From assembly GCF_022267515.1 (NCBI RefSeq), contig NZ_JAKFGB010000020.1, forward strand, positions 270,570-334,569: DNA of 64,000 bases, given 5' to 3'. This stretch comes from Rubinisphaera margarita. GTDB lineage: Bacteria > Planctomycetota > Planctomycetia > Planctomycetales > Planctomycetaceae. A model generated the notes under the pieces. It worked only from the letters and a program-made list of their open reading frames with translations. It was not told where the DNA came from and made no database searches. Positions 28,841 through 44,393 of this stretch are shown in pieces. Numbering within the stretch: position 1 is the first letter of the stretch; each line of letters starts with the position of its first letter. The position numbers and the translations under genes were made by a program.

Positions 28841-28872
28841 AAAAAATGGAAGCGCAATCTTTGCAAGATTGC
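28841..28872 (-). terminator. Possible terminator of ileS
   Basis: On the minus strand GCAATCTT pairs exactly with AAGATTGC around a 3-base loop (plus 28854-28872). A T-run (plus 28841-28846) comes 7 bases later. It lies about 130 bases beyond the ileS stop. Confidence 0.5.
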
Positions 28873-29004
28873 ACCCCGGTGCTTCTATAAAATTATCCGC
28901 CAACTACTGAACTGTCAATCGTCTCTGCGGCCCGCAGGGGGAGGAAACGTTGAATTTCGGCGTCACTCCAGTAGATCTTCGCCGGCTGGAACAACTGACC
29001 GCCT

Positions 29005-32610
<3,606 letters not shown>

Positions 32611-33085
32611 TGTGTGCAACAGCCTTGTCGGTCGATGAAAAGCGGGTTCTGGAAGTCGGGACATCAGACCTGAGAACCGTACGGAATCGGCCCGGAAAAT
32701 GAAAGCGCAGCCCCCGATCGCTGAACATCAGACCGCTGCCTGGGTAATGACCCCCGCTCCGAATGTCCTGCGTCCGACGCTTCCTGTCGAACATCCGACA
32801 TCGATCGACTATGCAGGTTCTGCGGCTCTCATGTGCCGATTGCGTCCCAAGCTCCTGATGTACTTCCTGTAAACACATGAGAGCACCCGGAACAACGGGG
32901 ATCTTCCGCGCAATCGAGCGATTCGACACAAGGGGAAGTGGTGCTCCCTGTCACTAACTTTCTTTGTGAGCTGCTCAGTGTTTTTACTGAAACTTCAGTT
33001 GCGGGGTCCAAACACACTCCAGTCTTTAGCTAGGAAACTCGGATGTCTCCCACGATTGAAGTCTGAATTACGGAGCTGTTTACGG
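32611..33085. other. Divergent intergenic region between ileS and histidine kinase
   Basis: 475 bases containing promoters in both directions, with no recognisable ORF or structured RNA. I could not detect a T-box-like leader. It contains one CTGAAACTTCAG mini-palindrome near 32988. Confidence 0.4.
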
Positions 33086-35218
33086 ATGTCCCTCAAGACA
33101 CTTTCATCTCGACTGGCCCCCTGGATCGGGGGGGGAGTCGCACTGCTGATCTGCCTGGCCGGAGTTCTCCTGATCGAGAGCTTCGAGAATGAACGCTATC
33201 ACCACGAAGTCCGTGCCGATATCGTTGAAGAACTTGGATTGATTCGTTCCCGGGCAGAATCGGCCGTCAACGCCCGGATGTCGCTCACGATCGCACTCCG
33301 CGCTTTTGTTTCTTCCGATCCCAGTGTCGCCATTGACCCCGAGCGTTTCGGCCGTCTCGGCGCGACCATGATTTCGGCCACTCCGGGCATCCGCAATATC
33401 GCCCTTTCTCGCGGTACGACCATCTGCAACGTCTGGCCGTATGAGCCGAACAAAGAAGCTCTAGGCGTCAATCTGCTCGAGATTCCCCACCAGCGCGAAG
33501 CGATTGAACACGTCATGTCCACGAAGGATCCGGTGCTGGCCGGCCCGTTGAAGCTCATACAGGGGGGCGGAAAGGCTTTTATCAATCGTGCGTCTATCTT
33601 CGTGCCTGATCCTGATGACCCAGCCTCCGAAAAGTACTGGGGAATGGCGGCAATCGTCATCGACGGGCAGACGCTCCTCGACGAAGTCCTTCAAGGGGCT
33701 CCCAAGTCGCTGGAGATCGCGATCCGTGGGAAGGACGGAAGAGGAGACGCTGGCGAGTACTTCTACGGAAGCGAAGACATCGAACAGCGGGAGCCGATCC
33801 GACAGGGGATTTCGCTGTTGGGAGGCTCCTGGCAGATTCTGGCAGCTCCAATGCATGGCTGGCAGGCCCATTCGCCTTACGTCTATTCCATTCGGATTCT
33901 CGGAGGCATCGGCTCGATTCTTGTCGCGCTGACTCTCGGATGTCTGATCACGGCCAATATCCGCTCGCGTAATGCGAAACTGGTTGCTGAAGACGCGTCC
34001 CGGGCAAAGACTCAGTTCCTGGGGCGAATGAGTCACGAGATCCGCACTCCGCTGACAGCCATCTCCGGCTTCACCGAAGAACTGCGGAATGTCATGAAGT
34101 CGGAGGATGCGCTGGAGCACATTGAAGTCATCGAGCGGAACAGCGATCACCTGATGCTGATCGTCAACGACATCCTTGACGTCGCGCAGATCGAATCCCG
34201 AAAGATGAAGATCAACCACACGCGGTTCGATCTCCTTTCCCTGATCAACGACGTTGTGAACCTCTACAAGCCGCAGGCCGAGCGAAACGGCGTCGATTTC
34301 AAAGCCATCATTGCCGACGACGTGCCAAGACAAATCCATTCCGATCCTGTCCGCATCCGTCAGGTATTGATGAACCTCGTCGGAAACGCCATCAAGTTTA
34401 CGAAAGATGGGTTGGTCGAGATCGAGGTCGAGTCGCGAACACTGGATCTGGCAATGAGAGAAATTCAATTCATCGTTCGCGATACGGGGATTGGAATCTC
34501 ATCCAAAGTTCTGCCGCACATTTTTGAACCCTTCGTCCAGGAAGATGCTTCCACGAACCGTCGGTTCGGCGGGACAGGCCTGGGGCTGGTCATCTGCCGT
34601 AGCCTCTGCCGGTGTCTCGGCGGTGAAGTCTCGGTCAAAAGCGAAGTCGGTAAGGGGAGCGAATTTCTCGCGACCCTCAAAGTCGAAGTTCGTCCCGAGC
34701 GGCCGCTCGCGGTGGATGACAACCGGCCGAACAGATCCTCGCTGGCGCATGCTCTCGACGGCCGCAAGATTCTGTTGGCCGAAGACGGGATCGACAATCA
34801 GCGGCTCGTCCAGTTCATTATTGAAAAGGCGGGAGCCGAGATCGTCATCGTCGAGAACGGACAGCAGGCCCTGGACGTGATGAACTCGAACGAAGCTTCT
34901 TCAATCGATGTCATCCTGATGGATATGCAGATGCCGATCGTCGATGGCTACACCGCGACCCGCAGGCTCCGCGAGCAGCAGCACACGCTGCCTATCATTG
35001 CCCTCACAGCTCACGTCTTTCCCGGTGAGATCGAACGATGCTTGAAGGCGGGCTGCGATGTCTACATGTCCAAGCCGATTGATCGCCGGGCTCTCATCGA
35101 GAAGATTCGCGAGATGATCGGCAACGCCGCTCAGGGACGGCCCAGCGGTCCGATGCGAGACCAGCCGAGTTGGCATCGAGTCAGGAACAACAACATCCGC
35201 ATGGATCGACACGGCTGA
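33086..35218 (+). CDS. CHASE-domain hybrid sensor histidine kinase
   Basis: A 710-residue inner-membrane sensor kinase. Transmembrane helix 1 is near 13-33. An extracytoplasmic CHASE domain (about 65-265) includes IALRAFVSSDP and NIALSRGTTICNVWPYE. Helix 2 is near 275-298. HisKA has FLGRMSHEIRTPL with the phosphorylated His near 316. The ATPase shows NLVGNAIKFT, DTGIGIS and GGTGLGLVICRSL. A C-terminal receiver domain (about 560-680) has LAEDG, the acceptor Asp in ILMDMQMP, and the Lys in MSKPID. GGAG lies 10 bases before ATG 33086. No partner regulator is adjacent, so it may phosphorelay to a distant HPt protein. Confidence 0.92.
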   Translation: MSLKTLSSRLAPWIGGGVALLICLAGVLLIESFENERYHHEVRADIVEELGLIRSRAESAVNARMSLTIALRAFVSSDPSVAIDPERFGRLGATMISATPGIRNIALSRGTTICNVWPYEPNKEALGVNLLEIPHQREAIEHVMSTKDPVLAGPLKLIQGGGKAFINRASIFVPDPDDPASEKYWGMAAIVIDGQTLLDEVLQGAPKSLEIAIRGKDGRGDAGEYFYGSEDIEQREPIRQGISLLGGSWQILAAPMHGWQAHSPYVYSIRILGGIGSILVALTLGCLITANIRSRNAKLVAEDASRAKTQFLGRMSHEIRTPLTAISGFTEELRNVMKSEDALEHIEVIERNSDHLMLIVNDILDVAQIESRKMKINHTRFDLLSLINDVVNLYKPQAERNGVDFKAIIADDVPRQIHSDPVRIRQVLMNLVGNAIKFTKDGLVEIEVESRTLDLAMREIQFIVRDTGIGISSKVLPHIFEPFVQEDASTNRRFGGTGLGLVICRSLCRCLGGEVSVKSEVGKGSEFLATLKVEVRPERPLAVDDNRPNRSSLAHALDGRKILLAEDGIDNQRLVQFIIEKAGAEIVIVENGQQALDVMNSNEASSIDVILMDMQMPIVDGYTATRRLREQQHTLPIIALTAHVFPGEIERCLKAGCDVYMSKPIDRRALIEKIREMIGNAAQGRPSGPMRDQPSWHRVRNNNIRMDRHG

Positions 35219-35238
35219 TTCTACGAAGTAACGAGAAA

Positions 35239-35274
35239 AAGGCTGGGACGACAGCGTCGATCCCAGCCTTTCTT
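35239..35274. terminator. Terminator between converging genes
   Basis: AAGGCTGGGA (35239-35248) pairs with TCCCAGCCTT (35261-35270), and an inner CGAC/GTCG extends the stem. TCTT follows on the plus strand and a T-rich run follows on the minus strand, so it can serve both genes. Confidence 0.85.
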
Positions 35275-35293
35275 GCGTTAATGGGAAACCGAA

Positions 35294-36886
35294 TCAGGAC
35301 TCGGCTCGCATTTTCTTCTTCCAGTCGTCGGGCATCTCGCTGATGTCCGAATCATCTTTGTAATGCTCGGCCAGTTGGTCGAGCTTCTGCTTCATCTCGG
35401 CGATTTTCTCGGCATGCTCTTCCTTGCCGTACAGGTTGGTCAGTTCTTCCGGATCTTCCTGCAGATCGTAGAACTCCCATTCGCCGAACTGATAGAACTG
35501 AATCAGCTTGTAGCGATCGGTACGGATGCCCCGATGCTTCGCGACCATGTGCACGCTGGGGTACTCGTAGTAGTGGTAATAAATCGCGTCCCGCCAGTCG
35601 TCCGGAGTTTCTCCCTTCATCAGCGGCACCAGCGATTTGCCCTGCATGTTCTCAGGAATTTCGACTCCGGCGATGTCGAGGAACGTCTCGGCGTAATCGA
35701 GGTTCTGGACGAGGTCGGTATTCACAGAACCCGGCTCGATGACACCCGGCCACTTCGCGATCAGCGGCATCTTCAGCGATTCTTCGTACATCCAGCGTTT
35801 GTCGTACCAGCCGTGGTCACCCAGATAGAAACCCTGGTCCGAAGAGTAGATGACGATCGTGTTCTCATCGAGCCCCGACTCTTTCAGGTAATCCATCAGC
35901 CGCCCGACACTGTCGTCGACACCTTTCACGCAACGAAGGTAGTTGCGGATGTAGCGATGATACTTCCAGCGGATCAGCTCCCTGCCGGTGAGGTTCAGCT
36001 TCTTCAGTTCGTTGTTCTTCATGTCGAAGACAGCGTTCCACTGCTTCAGCTGTTCCGGCGTCATCTTCTCGAGGTTCTTCGCTCCCGAGCGGTCGACCGA
36101 CTTCCCGGCATACGGGTCCCAGCCATGAATCGGCGGGCCAAAGCAGTCGAAGACGATATTCAGATGCCCGTCGATTTCCATCTCCTGATGCCGGGCCGGA
36201 CTGGCGTTGTCTTCCCATTCGTCGAACAACGTCTTTGGCTCGGGAATGTCGACATCGTCGTACAGCGTCAGGTAGTGCAGGGGAGGCATCCACGTGCGGT
36301 GCGGGGCCTTGTGCTGGCACATCAGCATGAACGGCTTTGAGTCGTCCCGTTGTTCCTTGAGCCAGTTCAGCGCTTCATCGGTCACCAAGTCGGTGCAGTA
36401 ACCTTCCTGAACTTCGCGGCCTTTCGGCGTTTTGAAGGCCGGGTTGTAGTAGTCTCCCTGACCGGGCAGCACCTTCCAGTGATCGAATCCCTGCGGATCG
36501 GTGCCGAGATGCCATTTGCCGAGCATCACGGTTTGATAGCCCTTTTTCTGGAGCAGCTTCGGGAATGTCTGCTGATCGCCGTTGAAGCGGTCGCCGTTGT
36601 CCATAAAACCGTTCAAATGACTGTGCAGGCCGGTCTGGATTACCGCCCGGCTCGGTCCGCAGATCGAGTTCGAGCAGAAACTGTTGCGGAACAGCATGCC
36701 CTGCTCGGCGAGCTTGTCGATGTTCGGCGTCGGATTCACATTCTGCAGCCAGCCTTCATAGGCCCCAATGGCGTGCGGAGCGTGATCGTCGGTGAAGATG
36801 AACAGAATATTCGGCCGTTCGGCTGCGGACAGCGGAGACGCAGCCGCGATCATCACGGCAAACACAAATGCAAAGACTGTTTTCAC
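35294..36886 (-). CDS. Secreted sulfatase (arylsulfatase family)
   Basis: A 530-residue sulfate ester hydrolase. The N-terminal signal peptide (KTVFAFVFAVMIAAASPLSAAE) leads into RPNILFIFTDDHAPHAIGAY, where the Asp pair binds the metal. The formylglycine motif CGPSRAVIQTG lies near residue 76, of the Cys type that needs FGE maturation. LGKWHLGTDPQGFDHW lies near 125, and VIYSSDQGFYLGDHGWYDKRWMYEESLKMPLI lies near 350. Planctomycetes typically carry many such enzymes for sulfated polysaccharides. GTG 36886 is preceded by GAGGT at good spacing; a longer reading to 36931 lacks such a site. Confidence 0.93.
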   Translation of the reverse strand: MKTVFAFVFAVMIAAASPLSAAERPNILFIFTDDHAPHAIGAYEGWLQNVNPTPNIDKLAEQGMLFRNSFCSNSICGPSRAVIQTGLHSHLNGFMDNGDRFNGDQQTFPKLLQKKGYQTVMLGKWHLGTDPQGFDHWKVLPGQGDYYNPAFKTPKGREVQEGYCTDLVTDEALNWLKEQRDDSKPFMLMCQHKAPHRTWMPPLHYLTLYDDVDIPEPKTLFDEWEDNASPARHQEMEIDGHLNIVFDCFGPPIHGWDPYAGKSVDRSGAKNLEKMTPEQLKQWNAVFDMKNNELKKLNLTGRELIRWKYHRYIRNYLRCVKGVDDSVGRLMDYLKESGLDENTIVIYSSDQGFYLGDHGWYDKRWMYEESLKMPLIAKWPGVIEPGSVNTDLVQNLDYAETFLDIAGVEIPENMQGKSLVPLMKGETPDDWRDAIYYHYYEYPSVHMVAKHRGIRTDRYKLIQFYQFGEWEFYDLQEDPEELTNLYGKEEHAEKIAEMKQKLDQLAEHYKDDSDISEMPDDWKKKMRAES

Positions 36887-37033
36887 AGGGACCTCTTCTT
36901 CCGGTGAGCGAGACAGGAATTCCTTAACCACAGCAAACGAAGCTTCGGTTGCTGTCCCTTACGATAATCGTCTCCAGCGCGGATGCAACTCTCCCGCCTT
37001 CCTGTCGCTGGTCCACGGCGGTGGACTCTGTGG

Positions 37034-37052
37034 CGGCGGCATCTTGCCGCCG
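37034..37052 (+). repeat. Palindromic intergenic element, family P7
   Basis: CGGCGGCATCTTGCCGCCG in the 374-base gap between the sulfatase and the hydrolase. Similar copies lie at 39309 and 58882. The rest of the gap shows no gene. Confidence 0.7.
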
Positions 37053-37260
37053 AAGCCGCGCGACGACCAATTGAGACGTCCTGCATTTCAAATCGTGAAC
37101 TGCGTTGGATTTCATCATCTTTCAGGACCACACACCAGCGGGGAGTGGTAAGAAGCCGAATGCTGAAACTCCCCGCAACCGGAGCTTTTCATGAAACCTT
37201 CGGCGGGGTTTCGTGGTTAAATCAGTAAGACGACAACCTTCAGCCGGCCGGGATATCACG

Positions 37261-38355
37261 ATGCGAATTTTTGTAGCTGCCATGACCATCTGCCTGCTTC
37301 TCCCTCATGCGGCCTCGGCTCAGAGAGAACGGCGGATCTCGCCGGAGCGGTTGGAGCAGATCCGGAACTATCTGGCCGGCAGAAACGAAGAATCGATTCC
37401 GGCTCAGATCGATCCGCAGAACTCCGAGCTCTACGGCACCGAGGCGGGGACGTTTAGTTTCGAGGCCCATGAGTTCGACCTGGACGATGCGACTCGTGGC
37501 AAGACGCTTCCGCTGCGAATCACAGTGCCGGAGGTCGAAGGGGCTCTTCCGTTGATCGTCCATTGCCACGGAGCCGGCGGCTCGCGTGACGGTTACGAGC
37601 CGCTCGTCGAGCACTGGGCCAGTCACGGCTATGTCGTCATTCAGCCGACGTTCGGCGATTCGATTTCGTTGCTGACGCCTGCAGAACGCCGGGAGTTTGG
37701 TTCGATCGGCGACTTCGTTAACTCGCCCGCCGTCACGCGTGTCTGGAACGAACGACCGCAGGATGTGACGTTCCTTCTCGATTCGCTCGATCGGCTGGAA
37801 GAGACGATTCCTGAACTGAAGGGGAAGATCGATCGCGAAAAGATGGCCGTCACCGGGCACTCTTACGGAGCGCATACCACGATGCTCCTCAGCGGGCTCG
37901 ATATCCCGGGGGTGGGGCAGCAGCTTTCCGAACCACGCTTTCAATGTGCAATCGCCATCAGTCCACAGGGGACGGGCGGGTTGTTCCAGCCGGCGGGTTA
38001 CAAATCAATCCGCGGCCCCATTCTGATGATTACCGGCGATAACGACGGCACGCCGCGGCGGGGTCGGGAGAGCAGCAAAGGTGAATGGCGGAAAGAAGCG
38101 TTCGATCATCTCGCGCCCGGCGAGAAGTATCTGTTGTGGATTGACGGAGCCCACCATAACTTCGGCGGCATCAGCGGTGTTCGCACTCGGGCGAATACGG
38201 GACCCGTCGCTCCCGATCATTCGCTGCTCGTGAAAAGTACAACGCTCACGTTTCTCGACTGCTATCTGAAAGGCAACTCGGTTGCGAAGGACGCTCTGCA
38301 TTCGCCAGAATTCCGCCAGCGAGCCGCCGATCTGGCCTCGCTGACCGTGAAGTAA
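37261..38355 (+). CDS. Secreted alpha/beta hydrolase (dienelactone hydrolase/chlorophyllase-like)
   Basis: A 364-residue exported hydrolase with a signal peptide (MRIFVAAMTICLLLPHAASAQ). LPLIVHCHGAGGSRDGYEP near 100 gives the oxyanion region. The nucleophile is in MAVTGHSYGAHTTMLLSG near 200. The acid is in LMITGDNDGTP near 262 and the base His is in IDGAHHNFGG near 295. The substrate is not deducible. ATG 37261 is chosen at the signal peptide. Its stop is 24 bases before the apparent ATT start of hpnC and in the same reading frame. Confidence 0.87.
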   Translation: MRIFVAAMTICLLLPHAASAQRERRISPERLEQIRNYLAGRNEESIPAQIDPQNSELYGTEAGTFSFEAHEFDLDDATRGKTLPLRITVPEVEGALPLIVHCHGAGGSRDGYEPLVEHWASHGYVVIQPTFGDSISLLTPAERREFGSIGDFVNSPAVTRVWNERPQDVTFLLDSLDRLEETIPELKGKIDREKMAVTGHSYGAHTTMLLSGLDIPGVGQQLSEPRFQCAIAISPQGTGGLFQPAGYKSIRGPILMITGDNDGTPRRGRESSKGEWRKEAFDHLAPGEKYLLWIDGAHHNFGGISGVRTRANTGPVAPDHSLLVKSTTLTFLDCYLKGNSVAKDALHSPEFRQRAADLASLTVK

Positions 38356-38379
38356 TCTGGCCAGAACGAGGATAGTCCC

Positions 38380-39300
38380 ATTTCGACCGCAACGATTTTT
38401 CAGCGTGAGCTCGAACAGTGGGGGCCCGATTCTCCGTCTCGAACCGTGACGCTGGCCGAAGCCGAAGAATACACGCGGACACTCGCTCACACCCATTACG
38501 AGAACTTCCCGGTCGTTACGAAACTGCTCCCCCGCGACCTGCGGCAACCGTTCTACAACGTCTACGCCTTTTGCCGCTGGGCCGATGACCTTGGCGATGA
38601 AGTCGAATCGAGCGAGGAATCCCTCTCGCTGCTTGCCTGGTGGCGAAGCGGGCTCGAAGATTGCCTGAACAACCGCGCTCAGCATCCCGTTTATGTCGCC
38701 CTCGGCCATACGATCCGCCAGCGGAACGTGCCGCCCGATCTGTTCCACGATCTGATTTCAGCGTTCGAACGCGACCAGCGGCAAACCCGCTACGAGACCT
38801 TCGCCGATCTGCAATCTTACTGCGTACAGAGCGCCAACCCTGTCGGGCGAATCCTGCTGCATCTGGCCGAGGCGGCGAACGACGAAACACTCCGGCTCTC
38901 TGATGATGTCTGCACCGGACTGCAACTGATCAACTTCTGGCAGGACGTACATCGCGATCTGCAAATCGGAAGAGTCTATCTGCCGCAGGAAGATTTGAAT
39001 CGCTACGGCGTCAACGAAAGTGATCTCGCTCACGGCCGGTCAACGCCCGCGTTTCAAAGGCTGCTCGCATTCCAGGTCGATCGAGCCGAGCAGCTTCTAC
39101 TCAGCGGCGGCCCGCTCGGCCAGCGCGTCCCGCGGAACATCCGCTTCGATATCCGCCTGTTCGCCCTCGGCGGCCTGCATCTCTGCGACAAAATTCGGCA
39201 GATCGACTACCGAGTCCTCGAACAGCGCCCCAAACTCTCCAAAGCCGACCTGCTCAGCCTCGCCTGGAAAGCCACCACGGGCACCGGCTTCCGGAAGTAA
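38380..39300 (+). CDS. hpnC: Squalene synthase-like HpnC, apparent ATT start
   Basis: A trans-isoprenyl diphosphate synthase family protein of about 306 residues from the proposed start. The Asp-rich motifs YAFCRWADDLGDE (near 65) and NFWQDVHRD (near 185) are both present. HpnC acts with HpnD and HpnE to make squalene via hydroxysqualene in hopanoid-type pathways. The first canonical codon is GTG 38446, but the in-frame upstream residues (STATIFQRELEQWGP) look like the expected family N-terminus. ATT 38380 sits 7 bases after GAGGA (38368-38372). The upstream hydrolase is in the same frame, but its TAA (38353-38355) intervenes. Confidence 0.88.
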   Translation: MSTATIFQRELEQWGPDSPSRTVTLAEAEEYTRTLAHTHYENFPVVTKLLPRDLRQPFYNVYAFCRWADDLGDEVESSEESLSLLAWWRSGLEDCLNNRAQHPVYVALGHTIRQRNVPPDLFHDLISAFERDQRQTRYETFADLQSYCVQSANPVGRILLHLAEAANDETLRLSDDVCTGLQLINFWQDVHRDLQIGRVYLPQEDLNRYGVNESDLAHGRSTPAFQRLLAFQVDRAEQLLLSGGPLGQRVPRNIRFDIRLFALGGLHLCDKIRQIDYRVLEQRPKLSKADLLSLAWKATTGTGFRK

Positions 39301-39308
39301 GAAAGGAC

Positions 39309-39328
39309 CGGCGGCATCCCTGCCGCCG
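39309..39328 (+). repeat. Palindromic intergenic element, family P7
   Basis: CGGCGGCATCCCTGCCGCCG, 9 bases after the hpnC stop; no U-run follows. Similar copies lie at 37034 and 58882. Confidence 0.75.
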
Positions 39329-39499
39329 CTACGGCGGGGGTTCCGCGAGTGTTGTCAAAGTCTTCCCGCTTCCCATAATGGTATTCCGTCGGCGAAGCTG
39401 TTGATCGTCATTCGGACAATGGGCTTCGTCCTGGCAACGAACGGCAAAACAGCAAAGTGCCATTAGTACGTCTGAATGCAGCCTCCAACGGCTGCGCCG

Positions 39500-39522
39500 C
39501 CCTGATAGCCGAGCTGTCAGGG
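39500..39522 (+). repeat. Palindromic intergenic element, family P5 variant
   Basis: Arms CCCTGATAGC and GCTGTCAGGG preceded by the family leader CAACGGCTGCGCCGCC and followed by GGCCACCC. The leader and trailer match P5 at 50094 and 50406, but the stem sequence differs with pairing kept. The remaining 300 bases between hpnC and the peptidase show no gene. Confidence 0.7.
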
Positions 39523-39602
39523 CCACCCTGGTTTCAACTTGCCGCGTGCGTTTTGCTTCCAGGGGCGAGATAACATCGATCATCGCGAGAGAATCAATCC
39601 CC

Positions 39603-42605
<3,003 letters not shown>

Positions 42606-42625
42606 GCCCCGAGAAACCAACAACG

Positions 42626-42654
42626 GGTGCCATGCCCACGCTTGCGTGGGCATG
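42626..42654 (-). repeat. Palindromic intergenic element P6, acting as terminator of the peptidase gene
   Basis: Arms CATGCCCACG and CGTGGGCATG with loop CTTG, preceded by GGTGC. On the plus strand CTCTTTTTC follows, so it can end the peptidase transcript. It is inverted relative to the copies at 42904 and 43546. Confidence 0.8.
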
Positions 42655-42684
42655 CTCTTTTTCATTGATTAGAACAGGGGATGG

Positions 42685-42730
42685 CACAGAGATTCATCTC
42701 TGTGTTGCCAGGCAACAAGCGACTTGTCTT
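42685..42730 (+). repeat. Palindromic intergenic element, family P1
   Basis: CACAGAGATTCATCTCTGTG (42685-42704), a perfect palindrome, followed by TTGCCAGGCAACAAGCGAC and TTGTCTT. It matches the copy at 15466 through the linker. Confidence 0.85.
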
Positions 42731-42903
42731 CAATTTTCGACTGTTCTCTCACATAATAAACATTACGGAAAAGTCCTCGAAGCTAGACCAACAGGTCAGC
42801 AAGAGGAATCGCGTTGCGGCCAGTTGCCAAAACGTCTTTGCATCGCTGGCCTTCAACTGGAAATCGTTGAACTCGGATAAGACAGGCGACTGCCGCTCAC
42901 AAG

Positions 42904-42932
42904 CATGCCCACGCGAGCGTGGGCATGGCACC
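42904..42932 (+). repeat. Palindromic intergenic element P6, upstream of the orphan gene
   Basis: Arms CATGCCCACG and CGTGGGCATG, loop CGAG, trailer GCACC. It is identical over about 29 bases to the copy at 43546, and together they bracket the gene 42980-43531 as direct repeats. Confidence 0.85.
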
Positions 42933-42979
42933 CATTCGATTGTTTTGGCTGAGCTTAACTTAGTTGCCGAGAGGTTCTT

Positions 42980-43531
42980 ATGCGACGTTTTAGCCCCCGT
43001 CCGTTAATTGCTTCCGCGTTGCCAATCGTTTTCTCGCTCTTTGTGCTGCTGGAAACTGACGAAGCGATTATTGCGACGCAGCCGGCGGAGAAGCCTGTCG
43101 ACTGGCTCATTGTGCGAGAGGAACTCGACGATGTGGTCTGGTCGGAAGACGAGTTGACCTTCAATGCTCGCCTGGACGCGTTTGCGAGGAAGCATCTGCA
43201 TTCGGTCTACAAGCCCTTCAACAAGGGACCATTCTCGTACTATCTCGCTGATGATCGCCACTACAGCGTCTCTGGATGTGACGAGTTGAAAATCTACAGC
43301 GACGGCGGTTACTTCAGCGGTAAAGAGGTTGAAGTCTTTCTCAAGAAGAAACTGCCCGCGTATGCCGTGATCGACAGCTCGGGCAATGTGCAGGGCGGAC
43401 GCTGTGACAACGCTGAATCGGCGATCTTCGTTCTGGAGGACGATTTCCTCATCATCAACTTCAGAAAGAAAACCGTCCTCTGGCAGGAAACGTCGCTAGG
43501 GAGGCATTTCGGCGTTCCCGATGACGAATGA
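42980..43531 (+). CDS. Secreted protein of unknown function
   Basis: A 183-residue protein with an N-terminal signal peptide (PRPLIASALPIVFSLFVLLE). The mature part is mixed and mildly acidic (DWLIVREELDDVVWSEDELT; LEDDFLIINFRKKTVLW) and contains two Cys. I recognise no family. GAGAGG lies 7 bases before ATG 42980. It stands alone between direct copies of the P6 palindrome, unlike its neighbours. Codon use looks like the rest of the window. Confidence 0.7.
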   Translation: MRRFSPRPLIASALPIVFSLFVLLETDEAIIATQPAEKPVDWLIVREELDDVVWSEDELTFNARLDAFARKHLHSVYKPFNKGPFSYYLADDRHYSVSGCDELKIYSDGGYFSGKEVEVFLKKKLPAYAVIDSSGNVQGGRCDNAESAIFVLEDDFLIINFRKKTVLWQETSLGRHFGVPDDE

Positions 43532-43545
43532 GTTCAATGTGCCTG

Positions 43546-43574
43546 CATGCCCACGCGAGCGTGGGCATGGCACC
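43546..43574 (+). repeat. Palindromic intergenic element P6, downstream of the orphan gene
   Basis: Arms CATGCCCACG and CGTGGGCATG, loop CGAG, trailer GCACC. It lies 14 bases after the stop at 43531 and in direct orientation to 42904. No U-run follows. Confidence 0.85.
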
Positions 43575-43600
43575 TGGCACGTGATGTTGCGTGGATCACG

Positions 43601-44122
43601 TTAGTTCCGCGAGTCACTTCCGCTCAGGAGGTCGTCGTAGCTGGGGCCGTCGGAGTAGTCTTCGAAGGCTTCGTCCTCTTCGTCGATCATGACCGGGATG
43701 TCGCTGCTGAGTTCGTGGTCGTAGTGGACGATCTCGCGCGAGTCGGTCTTGGAGTCGGTGTTGTCGCGGAAGGGGACGCCGTCGTCGGAGAGAGGGGGAC
43801 TCGGCGGTGGGGCGGCGGCTTTCTGTTTGGGAGCCGAGGCGTCGAAGAAGGTGTAGACGACATCGCCGACGACCAGTTCGTCACCCGAGTTGAGTTCCTT
43901 CGTTCCGGAAACCCGCTTGCCGTTAATCTGCACGCCGTTCGTGCTGCCCAGGTCGCGGACCAGGAACTTGCCGTTGATTTCGGCCAGACAGCAGTGCTTT
44001 CTCGACACCTTGCGGCTGGTGTTGATGACCAGATCGCACTCCGGGTGGCGGCCGACAAACAGAATCGGTTTGTCGACGGAAACAGTGCGAGTCGAATCTA
44101 AAGGTTGCAGACGCGCCGGCAT
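43601..44122 (-). CDS. FHA-domain protein
   Basis: A 173-residue cytoplasmic protein. The FHA phosphothreonine-binding domain spans about 10-95: ILFVGRHPECDLVI (GR), VSRKHCCLAEINGKFLVRDLGSTNGVQING (S-x-x-H and the STNG loop) and GDELVVGD. A charged, likely disordered C-terminal tail follows. Such domains read Ser/Thr kinase signals, which are abundant in planctomycetes. ATG 44122 follows AAGGA about 8 bases upstream; the longer frame to 44257 is not family-like. Confidence 0.9.
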   Translation of the reverse strand: MPARLQPLDSTRTVSVDKPILFVGRHPECDLVINTSRKVSRKHCCLAEINGKFLVRDLGSTNGVQINGKRVSGTKELNSGDELVVGDVVYTFFDASAPKQKAAAPPPSPPLSDDGVPFRDNTDSKTDSREIVHYDHELSSDIPVMIDEEDEAFEDYSDGPSYDDLLSGSDSRN

Positions 44123-44393
44123 ATCGAGGATCCTTCGAGTAAGTGCAGTGGCCGCGATTCGCAAAGAGAGTTCCCGGCTCGTACGATGTCTCGATCGTAC
44201 TGACGCGAAATCCATTCTCCAGATCTGAAACGAAGCGGATTGGAGAATTCTGCGCATTTGACGCGGTCCGGCCCTCTTTCGATTATATCGGTCCCGCCCC
44301 GGCTTTGAAGCCTGCTGTTTACCGGAAATGGCCGATTGCCGACACTGGCGGTCGCACCGGTTCTACCGATTCCGCCAAAGTCCCCTTTGACGA

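Noticed and set aside
28670..28903. 77-residue minus-strand ORF between nusA and ileS
   Set aside because: It overlaps a promoter-like pair and a hairpin, has no Shine-Dalgarno and no recognised family.
37213..37260. Longer N-terminus of the alpha/beta hydrolase
   Set aside because: The signal peptide begins at 37261, and upstream residues are not signal-like.
42681..43007. 108-residue ORF upstream of the orphan secreted gene
   Set aside because: It runs through P1 and P6 repeats and into the start of the next gene in another frame.
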